Part shown: one piece after another, positions 43,901 through 57,928 of the stretch | Layout: each line of letters starts with the position of its first letter | Numbering within the stretch: position 1 is the first letter of the stretch | Source of the DNA: Bugula neritina | Lineage: Eukaryota > Bryozoa > Gymnolaemata > Cheilostomatida > Bugulidae | Direction: 5' to 3' | Length of the DNA stretch: 64,000 nt | Assembly: GCA_964035545.1 (NCBI GenBank) | Contig: OZ037771.1 | Coordinates: 14,824,633 to 14,888,632, forward strand | Program-made: the position numbers and the translations under genes | The notes under the pieces: model-generated | What the model was told of the DNA's origin: nothing | Database searches by the model: none | The model's input: the letters and a program-made list of their open reading frames with translations, nothing else

Positions 43901-45990
43901 TACTATTAGTATTACCTATAATTAAAATATATTATTTCTTTTCCAGCTCAGTGCTTTATACCCTCTACTTAGTCTAATGCCGCGCGCATGACGAGAATGT
44001 GAGGTGAAGGTTACTCACAGCTAAAATCGCCAAGGATCTGTAATCACTAGGAGTAGTAGTTCTAGTACTAGTAGTCGTACTACCAGTAATCTGGCTTCGC
44101 TATGGCACTACGAATTGAATGTTGACAAGACGCATGCATGTTTGCTGTTGGTAAACTAATTTTTACTGAATTTTAATCATGCTAAGCTGCAACCTATTTT
44201 CTAATGAAATAATATATTCAATAAATATAATAATATAATAAATATAATAATTATCATTATAATATTTTATCATTTAATTTTATAACTTTTACTTTTAGTT
44301 TTAGTATTTTGGTTTTACATCAAAATTTACATCATTATGATTATCATTATGATTACAAAATGAAAATAATTATCATTAACCATTACCTTTTAATTTATGA
44401 TTATAATTAATGTTAGAATTACCACAATTACAATCATAATGATAATGGCATAATGCCAATGATAATCACAATCGTAACACTAATAATATTAGTAATAGTC
44501 AAACTCAAGGATTGAGCCAATGATTCAGATTGTCTAAATTTAATTAAATAAATTTCAGCCTTGGGTTTAACTTTACAGTTCACAATTTTATTTTACATTA
44601 CGACTGAGAATCACAGTAAGACTAAGAAAAAGAGTAAGTCATACCTTTCTTGCAGTTATTTTCAAAGTTTGTAGTTGTACTAGTACAGTAGTAGACCTAG
44701 TAGTAGTACTAGTAGTAGTAGTAGTAACAGTACTATTAGTAGTAGTAGTAGTACTAGTACTAGTAGCAGTACAAGTACTAGTTGTAGTACTAGTATCAGT
44801 GGTAGTAGTAATAGGACTCAATCTTAGATGTAAGTCTAATGAAATACGAATAATAATAGTATAAGTATAACTTTTACATATTTAGTTTTACTATAAGTGT
44901 AAATATAATGAGTAATAGTAAAACTCAAAGTATATACATTAACTCAGTTTAGCATTAATGATAAAATATAATAATTATAATAAAGTAATATGATCACCAT
45001 TGCGATTATAATTAAAATTCTTAGTAACACTTTTATGATACTCAGTTTAATTTATTAATATTAAACATTAGTTTGGCTACCACAAATAACTAATAAGTGC
45101 TACTATAGCTAACTGTAAAGATAAGTATAAATTTAACTATAACATAGACTATCAGCAATAATAATATATCATATTGGTATTAAACTATATATGGATAATG
45201 CAAATCATAGATCATACCTCATGATAATTATTCCTAATGATCTTACTTTTTATATGCTGATGCTAATAAGTAGTAATTTTAAATTTGATAACTCATGAAT
45301 GATGAATAAGATAACAAGAATAATACTGGACCTAGTAATACTATTAGTTCTACTACTAGAATGTTATTACCTTATATGTGTAATACGCTTCTTTTAGTAA
45401 TACTGCTGCTCAAAGTTAGTGTTAATCATATTTATAGTTAAATGTTGAAGGAATAAATTAGTTCATAACATAAACATTGCACTATGTGAATCTGAAATTT
45501 AATATGAATATCCCAATTACACTTGCTGTTGCTCTTTAGAGACTAGAGTTATAACTTATAACTATGATATAATAATGAATACCATTATTTTACCTAATCA
45601 TATTACTCAGCTAATGTTAATGATAACTGTAAGTCTAAAAACCATTACGGTTATAGGTATCACTGACTAATATTATTAATAATATAATCATTCGTTTTAT
45701 ACTTGTACCTATATTTATATTTATACTTATACCTATTTTTATACTTATGATCATATCTATACTTTCACGTATGCTTGTACATTTTACTCATAGTATCAGG
45801 GTGGCAATCGAAAAGTCATAATCGATATGCTAATCTAATAATAGAACCAACTGCACTAATATAGTTGTATATTATTATTATTGTTGATTGACCATAGTTT
45901 TTTAGCTGGTGTAACCTTTTACCATTGGCCTAGTTATACTAGGCTGAAATGGATAGAACTTTCCTCAGGATGTGAGCTTATCCTGATCCT
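41000..45990. other. Very AT-rich region with scattered ATT/AAT and TAG/TAC simple repeats
   Basis: No gene was recognised. Short runs such as 'attactattactatta' recur across 43100-43930, and nearly identical sentences ('ttactattgccattgtgattgc' type) occur near 43120 and 43440, which points to local duplication. A tag/tac repeat lies at 44670-44815. Confidence 0.55.
44670..44815. repeat. TAG/TAC trinucleotide microsatellite
   Basis: Interrupted 'gtagtagtactagtag' over about 145 bases. It is self-complementary in places ('tagtactagta'), so it can fold. The minus-strand Thr-rich open frame is an artefact. Confidence 0.85.
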
Positions 45991-46029
45991 AGTAAGGGTG
46001 TCTGCTGAATTAATGAGCATTTGTTCTCA

Positions 46030-48760
46030 GCTACTCCAAGTAGTGTCAGCCAGTCTACAATCTTGTATAAAGCTCCAAAGGCTCCAGTTACAACGGGATG
46101 ACTTTTTTGATGTTTTCCAAAGGCGGGTTTATTCTAGTGCTAAATTCTGATATTTTCCTAACTTTTCGAATTTTTTTCTTTTACTCTGTAGTTAACAGGG
46201 ACTGTGATATCAATTATCGTTGTTTCAGCATTATGCTTGTCAACTACTAATATATCGGGTCTCCTAACTTTGATGACTACGTCAGTGTGTATGTTAAAAT
46301 CTTACAAGGTTTTTACACTATCATTTTCCAGTACTGATTCTGCTTGATGGCCGTACCAATTCTAACTTTTCTGAAACCCACGAAGTTCACACAACTACTA
46401 TTGAAATTATCAATGCCAAAAGGTTGTGTTTTTTCTTATATTCTCCTTCTGCTACCTTCTCAAACTCACTCAATACGTGCATCGAAGTTTTGTCTCTTGC
46501 GTTACACATTCCACACTTCTTGCTACCCTGTTCTCTCATCATAGCCACTTTATAATTTCTAGTAGTGAATAGTTGATCTTGCGCAGCTGTCAGCAGTTCT
46601 TCTGTTTCCTTTTTCAGCCAACCATACTTCAACCAGTTCCAGGAAAATGCTTTCATGTCTTCCACCATTTTGATGTATTGACCACGTGAAGCTTTTCTTT
46701 ACACTCATCAGTTCTTTCTATCACTTTATCATTATTTAGTTCTACCGCCGTTTTGTCTTTTAGGAAGGTATTCAGTGTGGTGTTTCTATCAGTCTATGTT
46801 TTATTTATGTAGTCTGACATGCTGCAGTTTTCAATTTTTATGCATTTTTCAGTTGACAACATTCTTCTACCCCCTTCCCTTCTGCTAAAATACAGCCTGC
46901 CTACATCTGCTCTCGGATAGGGTGCACGGTTTGTTGTCATTAGCTTCCTTGTCTTCCAGTCCATATTTTTTAGCTCATGAAACAGTTCAGTCAAGTATTC
47001 TAGCTGTGTAATGCACTGCTGTTACTGCCCGTGTGTTTATTGCTTTGATTGTGTTCTCACCATTCAGTTTTGAATCCAGAAATTTTCTTATTTGTTTGTA
47101 GTACTCCTTGATCTTATTTTTCATTTCATATATTTGTATTCTATCAATCTTAAGAACTCCTAGATATTTATACGGCTTCTCACCCAGATCTTTGATTACC
47201 TGTTCATCAGGCAAACTGATTCCTGTATCCTTGATTTTCTTTCCCTTTCTCATAACCAGTGTGGCACATTTTTTAATCCAAATTTCATTTCTATATTCCT
47301 TGTGAAGATCCCGGCAGTGTTTACCAAAGCTTCCAGTTCTGACTTTGATTTCCTATTTACCTTCAGGTCATCCACATATAGGAGATGGTTTGTTATCTGT
47401 CTCGTCGAAATTTGCATCATTGAGCCGCTTCTGTCATGCGAATCGGTAGTTGGAGAAAAGGGATAAAGAGTCTCCTTGGAAAATTCTTAGTTTGATCTTT
47501 ATTTCTCCTATCTTTTCTTCCAGGTATTTCAGTTGTGTTTTCCAGGTTTCATGCTTTTTCTTATCAACCTTATGACATTAATTGCTATTCCAGTTGTTTG
47601 CATCGTTTCTAAGATCTAATTTCCTTGTCTTTACATATGCTCCAATTTGTTGCTAACTTTATTTAGTCATTCTGCATTGGTATTATTTTTAGTTGGCTGA
47701 CCCCATATATTTTATCAGAATGCTTTTGATTTCCTTGTCAGGTGCCTCTTTAGATGTACATTCATTTCCTCGTAATTCTTGATAAAAGCGCTTATCATTG
47801 TAAACATTGTGTTCTGATTATATTGATCAACTCATTCTGTATATCTGTTTATCTTCTGGCTTACAGCTCTCAGGTTTTGCTTCAGTTTTTCAATCACTAC
47901 ACCACACTCTTTGTTCTTTATCCTATATTTTTCTTCAACCATTCTTCTCAATGAATCATTGTAAGCTCTACTTTTTCACTCTGCTATTTTACTTAAGTCT
48001 GATCTAATTTCTTTTTATTTCTTCTGCAGTCGTATTTTCCATACTTGTACATTGTCAGTTTTTCTTTTTCCTTTCTGTTACACACTTGTTCTGTTACTAT
48101 TTTTCGCACAAGCCATGGTGGTGTTATTAAGCTCAATGGTATTAATAATCTCAACACAGTTTAGCACATCATTAATCTGTTTTACTGCCTGTAGTAATTT
48201 GACCCTCTCAATGTGCCTAAGGGCTCTTAGTGTTGGTTGATCATTAGATAGTTTGTTATGCTCATTTATAATTTTTCTACCAACACTTTTTCTACCTCTG
48301 AACTAGATACTCTTAAAATTCTCATGGCTGATTTATATGCTATCTCATGTTGTACTATAACATCCTCTATTTGCAAATTTAGCTCTTCATTATCTTCTTC
48401 ACCAATTGATGTGCCTAGTTCTTGCAAGGTTCCTTCTTCAATCTTATGGAGTTCTTCTTCCATAAAATGCTTGTGTTTCTTCATAGTTCTTGCTTAATCC
48501 GCTAGTCTCTATTCGCTGATGTTAAACTCTCCTCTGTTTTCCAGCGTTTGCACATTCTTTTTAAATAATTCTTTGATCCGGGTCTACAGAGCTCATACAT
48601 TGTTTTTCTATAACCTCTCAATTTGGGTGTACTTTTGAAGTAGCATTCCATGACAACTTTGTTGTCTTCTCTTGAGTATCTTCTTCTAGTTGTGCCAGTA
48701 ACGGGTTGACGGCCGTAGGTTGCCTGGTCCTCCACATACCCACTGCCAGACGAGACATGC
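46030..48760 (-). pseudogene. Decayed non-LTR retrotransposon with restriction-like endonuclease
   Basis: Read on the minus strand, frameshifted pieces keep the order of an R2-superclade-type LINE protein. First is a Myb-like start (RRRYSREDNKVVMECYFKS, about 48690). An acidic spacer (48484-48266) follows. The reverse transcriptase has GDSLS (about 47490) and the catalytic YVDD at 47378-47367. Its thumb part reads YKYLGVL, then SKLNGENTIKAINT (about 47160-47035). Next come KTRKLMTTNRA and a zinc-finger remnant CGMC...H (about 46530-46460). The restriction-like endonuclease remnant is RRPDILVVDK (about 46260). Frameshifts and stops break all of it, so it is dead. The finger and endonuclease sit after the polymerase, as in R2-like elements; the exact clade is not settled. 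Confidence 0.85.
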
Positions 48761-49770
48761 CATGTTTAGTTAGACATACCATTAACGTCGTTGGCTTTAT
48801 TAGTTCTATTTTAATGGATCATATTATTATTTTTAATTATTATTATTATCACTATCAGTAGCAAATAAATAATTTTATATTTGTTATTAGTTACTACTTA
48901 TAGAAATTGAGTGCCACAGCTTGAGGGTTATAAAGTCAGTCTTAGTCAATGTAATGGGGATGCTGATACTGACATTTGGCTTCGAGCTCATAGTTAAATT
49001 GCTAACAACTATACCTAAGGATAACAGGAGTATTAAAATGTTAATTTATAAAGATTATAACCTTAGAGTGGAGATATTATTCTCAATTTATTTAGTTTTT
49101 ACTTTACTAACTTTTATTTTATTCATCAACCTTACTGTCTATTTAAATAGCAAACTAAAGAATAATTATGAAGGCCTTTGAATTGAAGTACTTTTCTGTA
49201 GCTGATTAGATTTCAAGTATTAAAATAACATACTAAGACAGAATACCATTATATGAGCTAGATTAATAAAGTAAAGAAGATTTCTTTGTTAATCAAAATA
49301 TAGGTGTCACATATGCCTATTTTTAAGATTATGTTCTTATATGTGCTGTCTTTTTAATATTTTCAAAGTGCTACATTTTGAGGGTAGCCTACATCAATAT
49401 GACTGCCCTGTAATTGCTTGTCAACTATAAGAGTTAGACCTATAAACTGTCTCATTTTCAAATTATCTTTACTTTTCTAATTGATGTTAACATGACTATT
49501 CCTATTAGTATTTTGGTGTTTACCATTAGTAATGTTTGAACTAACATCAATATCATTGTTAATTTGTCTAATTATTCAAATTTTAATATTCATCATTTGT
49601 GAACAGTAATAAAATTTTGTCTTTCTTAAATTAATGTGATGCTAGATTAGCTACTCTAGCAAGTGTGTATTGTGCAATGAGTACTAATGCCATATTTTTG
49701 CACTTCTTGTTCTATATAATTTAGATTTAAGGTAACAATTCCTAAAGCTATCACATATTGCTGCTATCAG

Positions 49771-51720
49771 TTATAAAGATGTCACTGATCCAAACATTGA
49801 AAACCAGCTGAGTGCATGCAAGGTTGAAAACTTATTTTCTCTGGTTAGGTAAGTAGAAAGGTATTTGCTGTAATTTACAACTATTTTGTTTTCAACATCC
49901 TTGATGTTCATCTCTAAAAGATAAGTAGCACATAATGGTACCTGTTTTACTTAGCAGAAGAAATTATTGTCAAAGCTCTATTACTACATTTTAAATTGTA
50001 TGACACTCTTTTGACTACATTTGATTTCATATCTCAAATAATTATATTTCTGACTCATGAAACTGTAACCACACACTTGAGAACAAAATAAATAATGATA
50101 TGGAAGCTTTCTTTACCTTTGTCAATTTAGTCAACAGCCAATGACTGAAAACATGTTTTGTACACTATTGATTGCCTCTCTATTTCCGCTATAAGGCAGA
50201 AACTTTAATCTCAAAATTTAAGACACTTGCAATTCTTCCCAATAATACGTTGTTCAAAACAAATATTTTTTGCCAAGTAATATAGTATTTAATTATATTT
50301 TTTAGTCAAAGAAATTTGTTTGGTTTCTTGTGTCATCTTGAATAGCTTGTTATTCATTATCTTTTTTTTTGCGTTTTGACTATGAGTGTATATAACCTTT
50401 GCTGACAGGTTTTTCCTCCATCACTATATGTTTCTCTGTTTACTCTCTAACAGTTTTATTTCCGTTCATTTTTTAGAGTTTACTAAAATGACATGGGTGT
50501 GCTTTGTTGTGGCTCCTAATTGAGCGCATCCGTTGAGATTATTGGAAGTTTTGTTGAAACTGAGCTGAGGCCTCTTACTCCTAAAGGCAAGAATTTGAGT
50601 CATCTTAGCTACTTGTAGCATATCAACATCGAACAGCACCATTCCACTACTCTAAGCTTAAGGTTTTGGCTGCATTAGATCAACAGGTAAGTTTGATAGT
50701 TTGTATTTCGTACACTATTTCATGATGTCTGTTCAGAATTTACTTGGTAGCACACATTTATAGATTTTGCATTCTTTTAGTTTTTTGCAGTACAACTTTT
50801 CTACGCAACTATTACACTGTTGTTGCTGTTAGTTGTAGTTTATTCTGCTTGACCATGCAATTATTGAATTATGTTGCAAGGTGATTGAGTCCTTTTATTT
50901 AATTTAGTACACACTGGAAATCTGCAGTTTTTAGCCATTTTTACAATTTAGCTGCTAATGAACAATGCTTTTTGCTTAAAATTAGTGAGACATCAAGGAA
51001 TACACCTAAATAATCAAGGTTCTTCTTAATTTTGCATGATTTCTCATGTTTTTTCCTATTTATTCATTTCATTTGGATTGCCTACTGTTACAAACTAACC
51101 GTGGCGATCCCCAGTCAGAAGTTGCTGTAATTAGAAAAAAGCATAGGAAATCAAAGAAAATTAAAAAGAGCCTTGATTATTTAGGTGTATTTATTGATAT
51201 TTTTTTAGTTTCAGGCCAAAACTCATGTTCATTAGCAAAAACTTGAGATCTTCAGTATGTACTAACTTAAATAAAATGAACCAATTGCAGTAAATTTCTG
51301 CATTTTCTAATACTTCTTAAATTTACACCTAAAATAGTGCTGTCTTAAGAAAATGACACTAGCTGCTGTTTTCATGTATGTGCCCCAATTGTATATAATG
51401 CTGTTGATTTGTTTAGTGCTTTTTCTATTTGTTTGTTATATAACTTTTCTTTTATGGTTGTTGCCAGCACCTAAAGCATTATTCATTAGTGTCAATTAAT
51501 TTCTACTCACAGTTTTACTGTTACATAGTTTATAAAGCCCTTGTGTCAACTTTTCTAGATATCCTGGTTAAAATTGTTCCACTTGATGAATGGCATAGGG
51601 CATATGCAATAGCAAAACAGTTGCAGGCTGTTTTGGAAAAAAAATTGTGCATATAACCTTTATTTTATACATGTTATTTAGGCTTTGGTAGAACTGTTGG
51701 AGAGCCTTCCTTTTGAATAA
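49771..51720 (+). CDS. Candidate split gene, unrecognised
   Basis: Plus-strand exons with compatible phases: 50609-50686 (LLVAYQHRTAPFHYSKLKVL), 51115-51184 (SEVAVIRKKHRKSKKIKKSL, a basic stretch like a nuclear localisation signal) and 51559 onward (ILVKIVPLDEWHRAYAIAKQ). The last either runs to a TAA at 51654-51656, or splices from 51629 over a 52-base intron to 51682-51720 (ALVELLESLPFE, TAA). An AATAAA at 51716-51721 overlaps that stop. An earlier exon (49771-49848, YKDVTDPNIENQLSACKVEN) has good splice sites, but its phase does not join directly to 50609, so an exon is missing or it is unrelated. The family is not recognised. Confidence 0.4.
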
Positions 51721-51721
51721 A

Positions 51722-54700
51722 GCTACTCAACTTCCCGGATTCTACTTTATTGACAATAACCCACTACCTACAAAACGCCTTGAAATTTAGCTAATAAATT
51801 ATGTATTTTGTGATTTTTTTTTAATTTACAATGTTATGTATAAATTACAATCAGTTTATATATATATACATGTCTTTTACTACTTAGTATTACAGTGTAA
51901 AAAGCATTTCAAGGTTAACAATTTAAATAATTGGCCCTAACAGTAATTATGTATAATACAGATTTGCAGATGCTTTAAATGAACCCAAAAAGCTGATGTT
52001 GTTAAACAGTGTACAAAATAGTCACCTCATATCAGCCAGACATGCTTAGTCATTACCTAGCATTAAAATCATATTATGAATGCAGTCAAGTTTTGATATG
52101 CATCCCTATTATTGATAGTTTGTGAACCAGCAATTAAATATCAAGAAGCAATATTACTAACCAATGTGCTGGTTAAAGAGTTTCAAGTTGTAGTTATAGT
52201 ATCAAACTATTATAATGGCATAAAAACTATCAGTTAAAACATTTTATTAATATTTACTACAGGAATACATATTATAGGTGTGCTAAAAATCTGGTAGAAG
52301 CATCAATTATTTTAGATGTTTTGGATTTAGTATCTCTGTACTATAATGTAATATACAGAACATCAGGTGCTGTCTCCACAGTGCATTGATGGCACTAATG
52401 AATATTAATACATGCAGGCAGTGTTGGTAATGATTTATTGAAATAGGAGTTTAAAAACTGTTTAAACAACAATGAAAAGCCTGAGATTAGTCCAAGGAGA
52501 GGGGTATTTCAAGCTAGCAGATGAGCAATATAGATGCTAAAGTCTTGCCTAAAAATCATTATTGTTATATCTAGTCATTAATTTCTTGCAATAGATCTAT
52601 TTCACTATTGAGAAGAACAAAATTAGCTAGTAAACACTGTAATAGAGTCAAGGCACTTTGGCAGTGCTAGTTTAAAATAAACCTGGGATAGTCCAATAGC
52701 AGAAGTACTTTTTGATGCATAATATAATTATGTACAGCTTAAGATTTTGCAATACTGTGTTTTCAGTGAGATATTAATTTCAATAGCTACATTAAAATAA
52801 TGTACAATTCTAGCAAGTGATGCAAAATCTTCTAAGATGCTATGACTGTAGCAGTTTGCTACTAGTCTCAAGTAACAAACCAAATAGCCTTTCTTTGTGC
52901 CATCATCCAAATGCCAAACAAATAACTCATTCACTTTGTAACAACAAGGTGGTCTCCCAAGTAGATTGTTAGACATTTCAGGCATTAATAACCAAAGGCT
53001 TTTCACTTTGGCTTAATTGTATAGTTACCCAGCTAAATAAATAATGTATTCATGGTATTGTAATTGCCAGCCGTGCATTTATCTGTGAATGCAGCTAAGT
53101 AGTTAATACTGCCATATATTTATGTACTATGTAGCAATGCCTAATGTAGCTGTCAAGCTTCTACTTATACTCATTTTACTGATGCTTTACTTCTGATTAC
53201 ATGATTACAAACATATCAGTTCAAACAAAATTATTTTAGATTGGAATAAATATAATGCTCCTAGCAAATGTTGTAAAACTATTTCCCAAAAACATATACT
53301 TTGCAAACAAACTTTTCAGAAAGTTATAATGCATTTATCATATTATTGTTTCATTTAAAAGTTATAATGATAGAATATTATAATTAAAACACACTCAAAT
53401 TTTTAGATTCTTGTAATATTGTTAAACAAGAGTTAACAGTAAGATTGGCTGTAGAGTAGAATGTTTAGCTGTTTGTACTAAAGCTAATAAGTAACTGGCA
53501 TTAAAAAGAGTTGTAGATAAAAAGTGACAGAATAACAACTGGCTTGTATATTGGTAGTGCAAAAAGCTGTATATAACAGTTTAAACAAATATCCATTAGA
53601 ATAAGTGGTAACCCAGTACATAAAATGTGGTATGTCATAATACATCTTTGTGGTGTATTGACTAGGCTAGATCAACACATAGCACTATGTAATTGCTTTA
53701 GTATTTACAATTAGTTTGTGGTCTGGTGGGACTTGTTGATAGCCATTGTCTTTATTAACATAACAGTTTCATAAAATTAGCAGTTTTCTTTATTCACCTT
53801 GTTAATTTTTAAGATTTATGTACAATATTTACATATTTGGATATAAAAAATATCTTCAACCAGTGAATATCAAAATAATGATTAAAGACATATTTTATGT
53901 CATATTTTTGTGGCAATCTAAATAATAAGCTGGTCTAAATTGTACTTGTGCAAACAGAACCAGCTCATGAATATATGTTGTCTTTTTTTAACTTGACAGT
54001 TAATCTAATATGAATGTGTATTTTATACTTGCTTTTGTGTTTAAGGTGATAAAATTGCACTGGTAAGATTAATAAACATTGCTTGTTTGGCATGCTTTTG
54101 TGTGGCATTGCATATTATGCTAAACTAATGGCCAGTTTTGCAGTAGCTTCACCATAACCTTCAAAAGAATGCAAATATCATCTAATTATTGTAAGCTTTT
54201 TAAGTTAATTTGTCTAGCTATAAATAACAATTTCATTTTCACGATATACATAGCTCTATAATTCTGAAAAACTGCTAGGTAGAGTGGAAATTAAACATGA
54301 TCTATTCATTGCTAAAGTATTACAGCTATGAATAATATATATGTGATTACCTGAGTGATATCACAATCTCCACTTGCTAAGTTAGTTTAAATACAGGAAA
54401 AAAAATTAATCTGGCGAAAGATTATATATGAGAAGCTGTTTTTGTAATAATTTCCTGCTCTAGGGTGATTTAAAAGAATTGTTTTAAAGCAAAACTTTTG
54501 CATACATGAGTTGAATAAAATCATTGAGAGTTTTATGAAGGTCTATTTGTGTATAGGTAGCCCTATGTCACAACTCAAGTTTTTAGATTTTATGTAATTT
54601 GTGGTGCAAAGTTGCAAATAAAAACCTTATTTTAATAATACTTAGACATATGCAAGCAATAAAGATAATGAAAAAATGCTATAGTTGCTAATTAGCTAAT

Positions 54701-57700
54701 ATTACTTGCATATGATGCAAATATTTGTATGCATGCATGTTTAGTTTGTTAGCATTGGTTAGATATAATTGAATATATAGATTTGATGTGGAGATTGAAG
54801 AAAATCAATATGTTGTGTTCTATATACAACAACAGTTTTTACATTGGTTTGTTAATTACTTCATAAATCATTTATTACTTCATGCAATATTTGTTCCTGC
54901 AACTTTGCAGAGTGGCAAAATGCATTTCAAAGACATATATTAAGTGATTCTAATTATACTAGAATTTTCAAACTAAGAATTTTTGTGGAGTTTTCTTCTT
55001 CCTAAGACATATGTGGCAATTGAACACATAATAAGTTGTGGGCTACAACTCCTTTATACAACCTTGCAAGAAATTATGCAGCTATTTAAATAGAAAAGGA
55101 ATTATTGAATTTATTTATTCAACATTATTAGTATTTTATAAATATTTGTTGCATTTAATTAATGAGCATAAAATTTGTTTTACAAATACTGTAATTAACA
55201 GCATGGTAAAAATATATTATATATACTGGTATATATTTTGTATTGTATTAGATTTAGGCGACATTGCAAGACATTTATAATTAAAATGAGTTAATGGCTA
55301 AGTTTAAATAACTTCGACTTATAGATTACATTTTTATGTGCTATAAAAATTTAACTCGTTTGTTCCGACATTTCTCCCTGCATAAAAGCAAAACTTACTG
55401 CAAGAAATCCTTAGCTAGAAAGATAAATAATGATTTACTTCAATTACATCAAAAGCTAATATCAGCCAGCATTCTATAAATAATGGTAATTTACCTAGTG
55501 TAATTTTTCTTAAACTAGCTAAGCTTGCTTGGTACTTTAATAAGTTTATTGGCATAGTGTATTATTTTATACTTATATATTTTTAAGACTTTAAGGAAAA
55601 TGATGTTTTAGCTGCGTTATTCCTAATGCAAGCCTTATAAATTTACAATATATACTAAAATATTATATTTGTAATTAGAAAGAAAACAAATTACTTTCAT
55701 AAACTTATAATTATTGCATTCTGTTATTTTTAATGCTAGAATAACAAATTGAACACGGCATATGCTTCCCTAACCAGATGCTTTTAAACGGATTAAAAAT
55801 AATTTGTCAATTTCTAATTATGAGGAACAAACTCCTCGATAGTTTCTACATTTGCGCATGATTTTATCAAGATAGGCTTGTTTTTGTGTCAACCTGTAGC
55901 CAGTGCAACTATACTTTATGTAACGAGTAAAACAGACTCATTTCAAAGTACACAGTCTAAAGGGTAGGAATTACTACAAAGAAAAGTGCCGGTTAAAAGT
56001 TAATTATAATTGGAAATAAGGTGAAATATCAGTCAGAAATTAAAAAGTGTCAACTAAAAAGGTGTATTGTTATTTCTTTTTGGCTTAATGAAAATGTTTT
56101 TTGAGGAAGAAGTACGAGAAACATCTAGGAGGGGTTCATATCCACCACTGGCGACTACCTGTTTATTGATGAAGAACTATCCAATGATAGTACAGTATTA
56201 TGGTCTTTTGCCTTATAATTGGCTTTGATTTTTTTATGTCTAATTACGAGATACTAAACAGATGCAAAGTATGTTGTGCATAGGCAGTTTTTTTATGTCT
56301 CTAAACAACATTCTAGGAAAATATATACTGCATAATTTCATTAGAATTGCCTAAACAAAATACGGATAATTGCGTTACGAGGTGCATATCATTTTAATAG
56401 AAGTATGAAGATATTATATTACTTTACGGATGTCATAAATCTAGCTTATGCACAAATTTGAATGTTGAATTATGATGATCTTATAACCCCTTTCACAAAT
56501 ATTTATAGATGCTGACTAGTAAAATATATTACCTTAAATCGCTGTCTTGTATGTATTATACAACTATACAGTAAAAAATTATAGCGTGCAGATAACTAGG
56601 TTTCAAGGTATAGGGACAAAAAACTTATGCCATATGATAGGAATATCCCCAACTGTCAAAAATGTATCTTAAAACACATTTTATAGTCTTAACCCGCTTT
56701 GATAACTATAAGTTCCTATATTTAACCGGCTTGTGTGATGCAAATATCTGTCATTAAAAAGCGGTTTATTAGTATCTTATTATTTATATAGCCCCTGTTT
56801 TGAGTATATTTGCTTGTTATTATGGGCAGAAAATCAAACTCATATATTATATAAGTGAAGGAAAACTTTGATCGTAAGCTGTCATTGCTATGTAGCAATA
56901 TTCAAAAATAAAAAACAGTTTTGAAAATAGAACTTGAAAAAATATTAAAAACTAGTGCTACCCAAAAAGGAGTTTGTGTAGCAATATAATAAATCTGTTA
57001 TCTTATACCTATGCATTATAGTTGTAGAGAGCTTTTGGCCAATAATTAGTAATGATTTTTTATTAAGGTATACTTTGTTAGAAAACTGTTGAAAGCTTGT
57101 CACAACAACTAAAAATGTGGTGGATATAACTTAGGGTAATATTTAGGCAGCTATTTTTAGTACAGTTATTTTTAATTTCAAAATTATTGTCATTTAAAAC
57201 GTTTTTAGTACTATCAGTTAAAAATAATAACAGTAAAAAATTATATTTGATCAAAAAATCTTAACAGATGTGTTTGCGATTTTTTAATTAAAATTCTCTC
57301 CTTTTAAATTTTTTTTTTGAAGTGTGGCTTTAACCAGATACTGTAGCTATATACGAGATAAGGATTTGGGGTATTTCACTTAACTTAGTACACACTCAAA
57401 TCTCCAGTTTTGTATAGCTGCTACTGTATATTATATGGGTTTCCATAATTTTACCATTATATTTATAAAAAGAAACATTGTACAAGTTAGTTTTCATTTG
57501 ATGTTTTGAAACTATATAACCATAAGTTTAAGCAAACCATGCACAACCTCAAATCTATCATTGTAGATCCATCCGAAGCAATGGTATTGCAGCGATTATA
57601 GTAGGTATGTTGCCTATACTGACAAGCATAATTGGCTCATAGTTAGAAGTTTTTTACATAAAATCCAAACAATAAAAGTTTTGGGCTTTCAAAGTTCATT

Positions 57701-57928
57701 TACGATCAATAGTAATGAAAGTTTCGAATACTCTATACATGCAACTGGCAAGATTGAAAGGCTTATTATTAGCAGCTTACTTGTAAACAAGCTCTACATG
57801 AAAAAATAAACTTGAGGTAAAGTTGATATTGTGCCATTATCTACATTAGGAGAAAAAAATGTGAGGATTTTTATCTCAAAAGGACGTCAAAAAATAATTT
57901 TATGAAATGCCATATTTCAAGTTACATA
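51722..57928. other. AT-rich region with one weak minus-strand frame
   Basis: Apart from the candidate at 52728-52985, I see no exon chain, repeat family or RNA gene I can support in this stretch. Confidence 0.4.
52728..52985 (-). CDS. Candidate 85-residue protein, unrecognised
   Basis: A minus-strand frame from ATG (52985) to TAA. It has an unusually protein-like composition for this AT-rich DNA (MPEMSNNLLGRPPCCYKVNE, then a span rich in Leu, Tyr and Cys). It could be a single-exon gene, a terminal exon or a relic. No promoter or neighbour supports it. Confidence 0.3.
   Translation of the reverse strand: MPEMSNNLLGRPPCCYKVNELFVWHLDDGTKKGYLVCYLRLVANCYSHSILEDFASLARIVHYFNVAIEINISLKTQYCKILSCT

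Noticed and set aside
44639-44821. Thr-rich minus-strand frame
   Set aside because: It is a translation of the TAG/TAC microsatellite.
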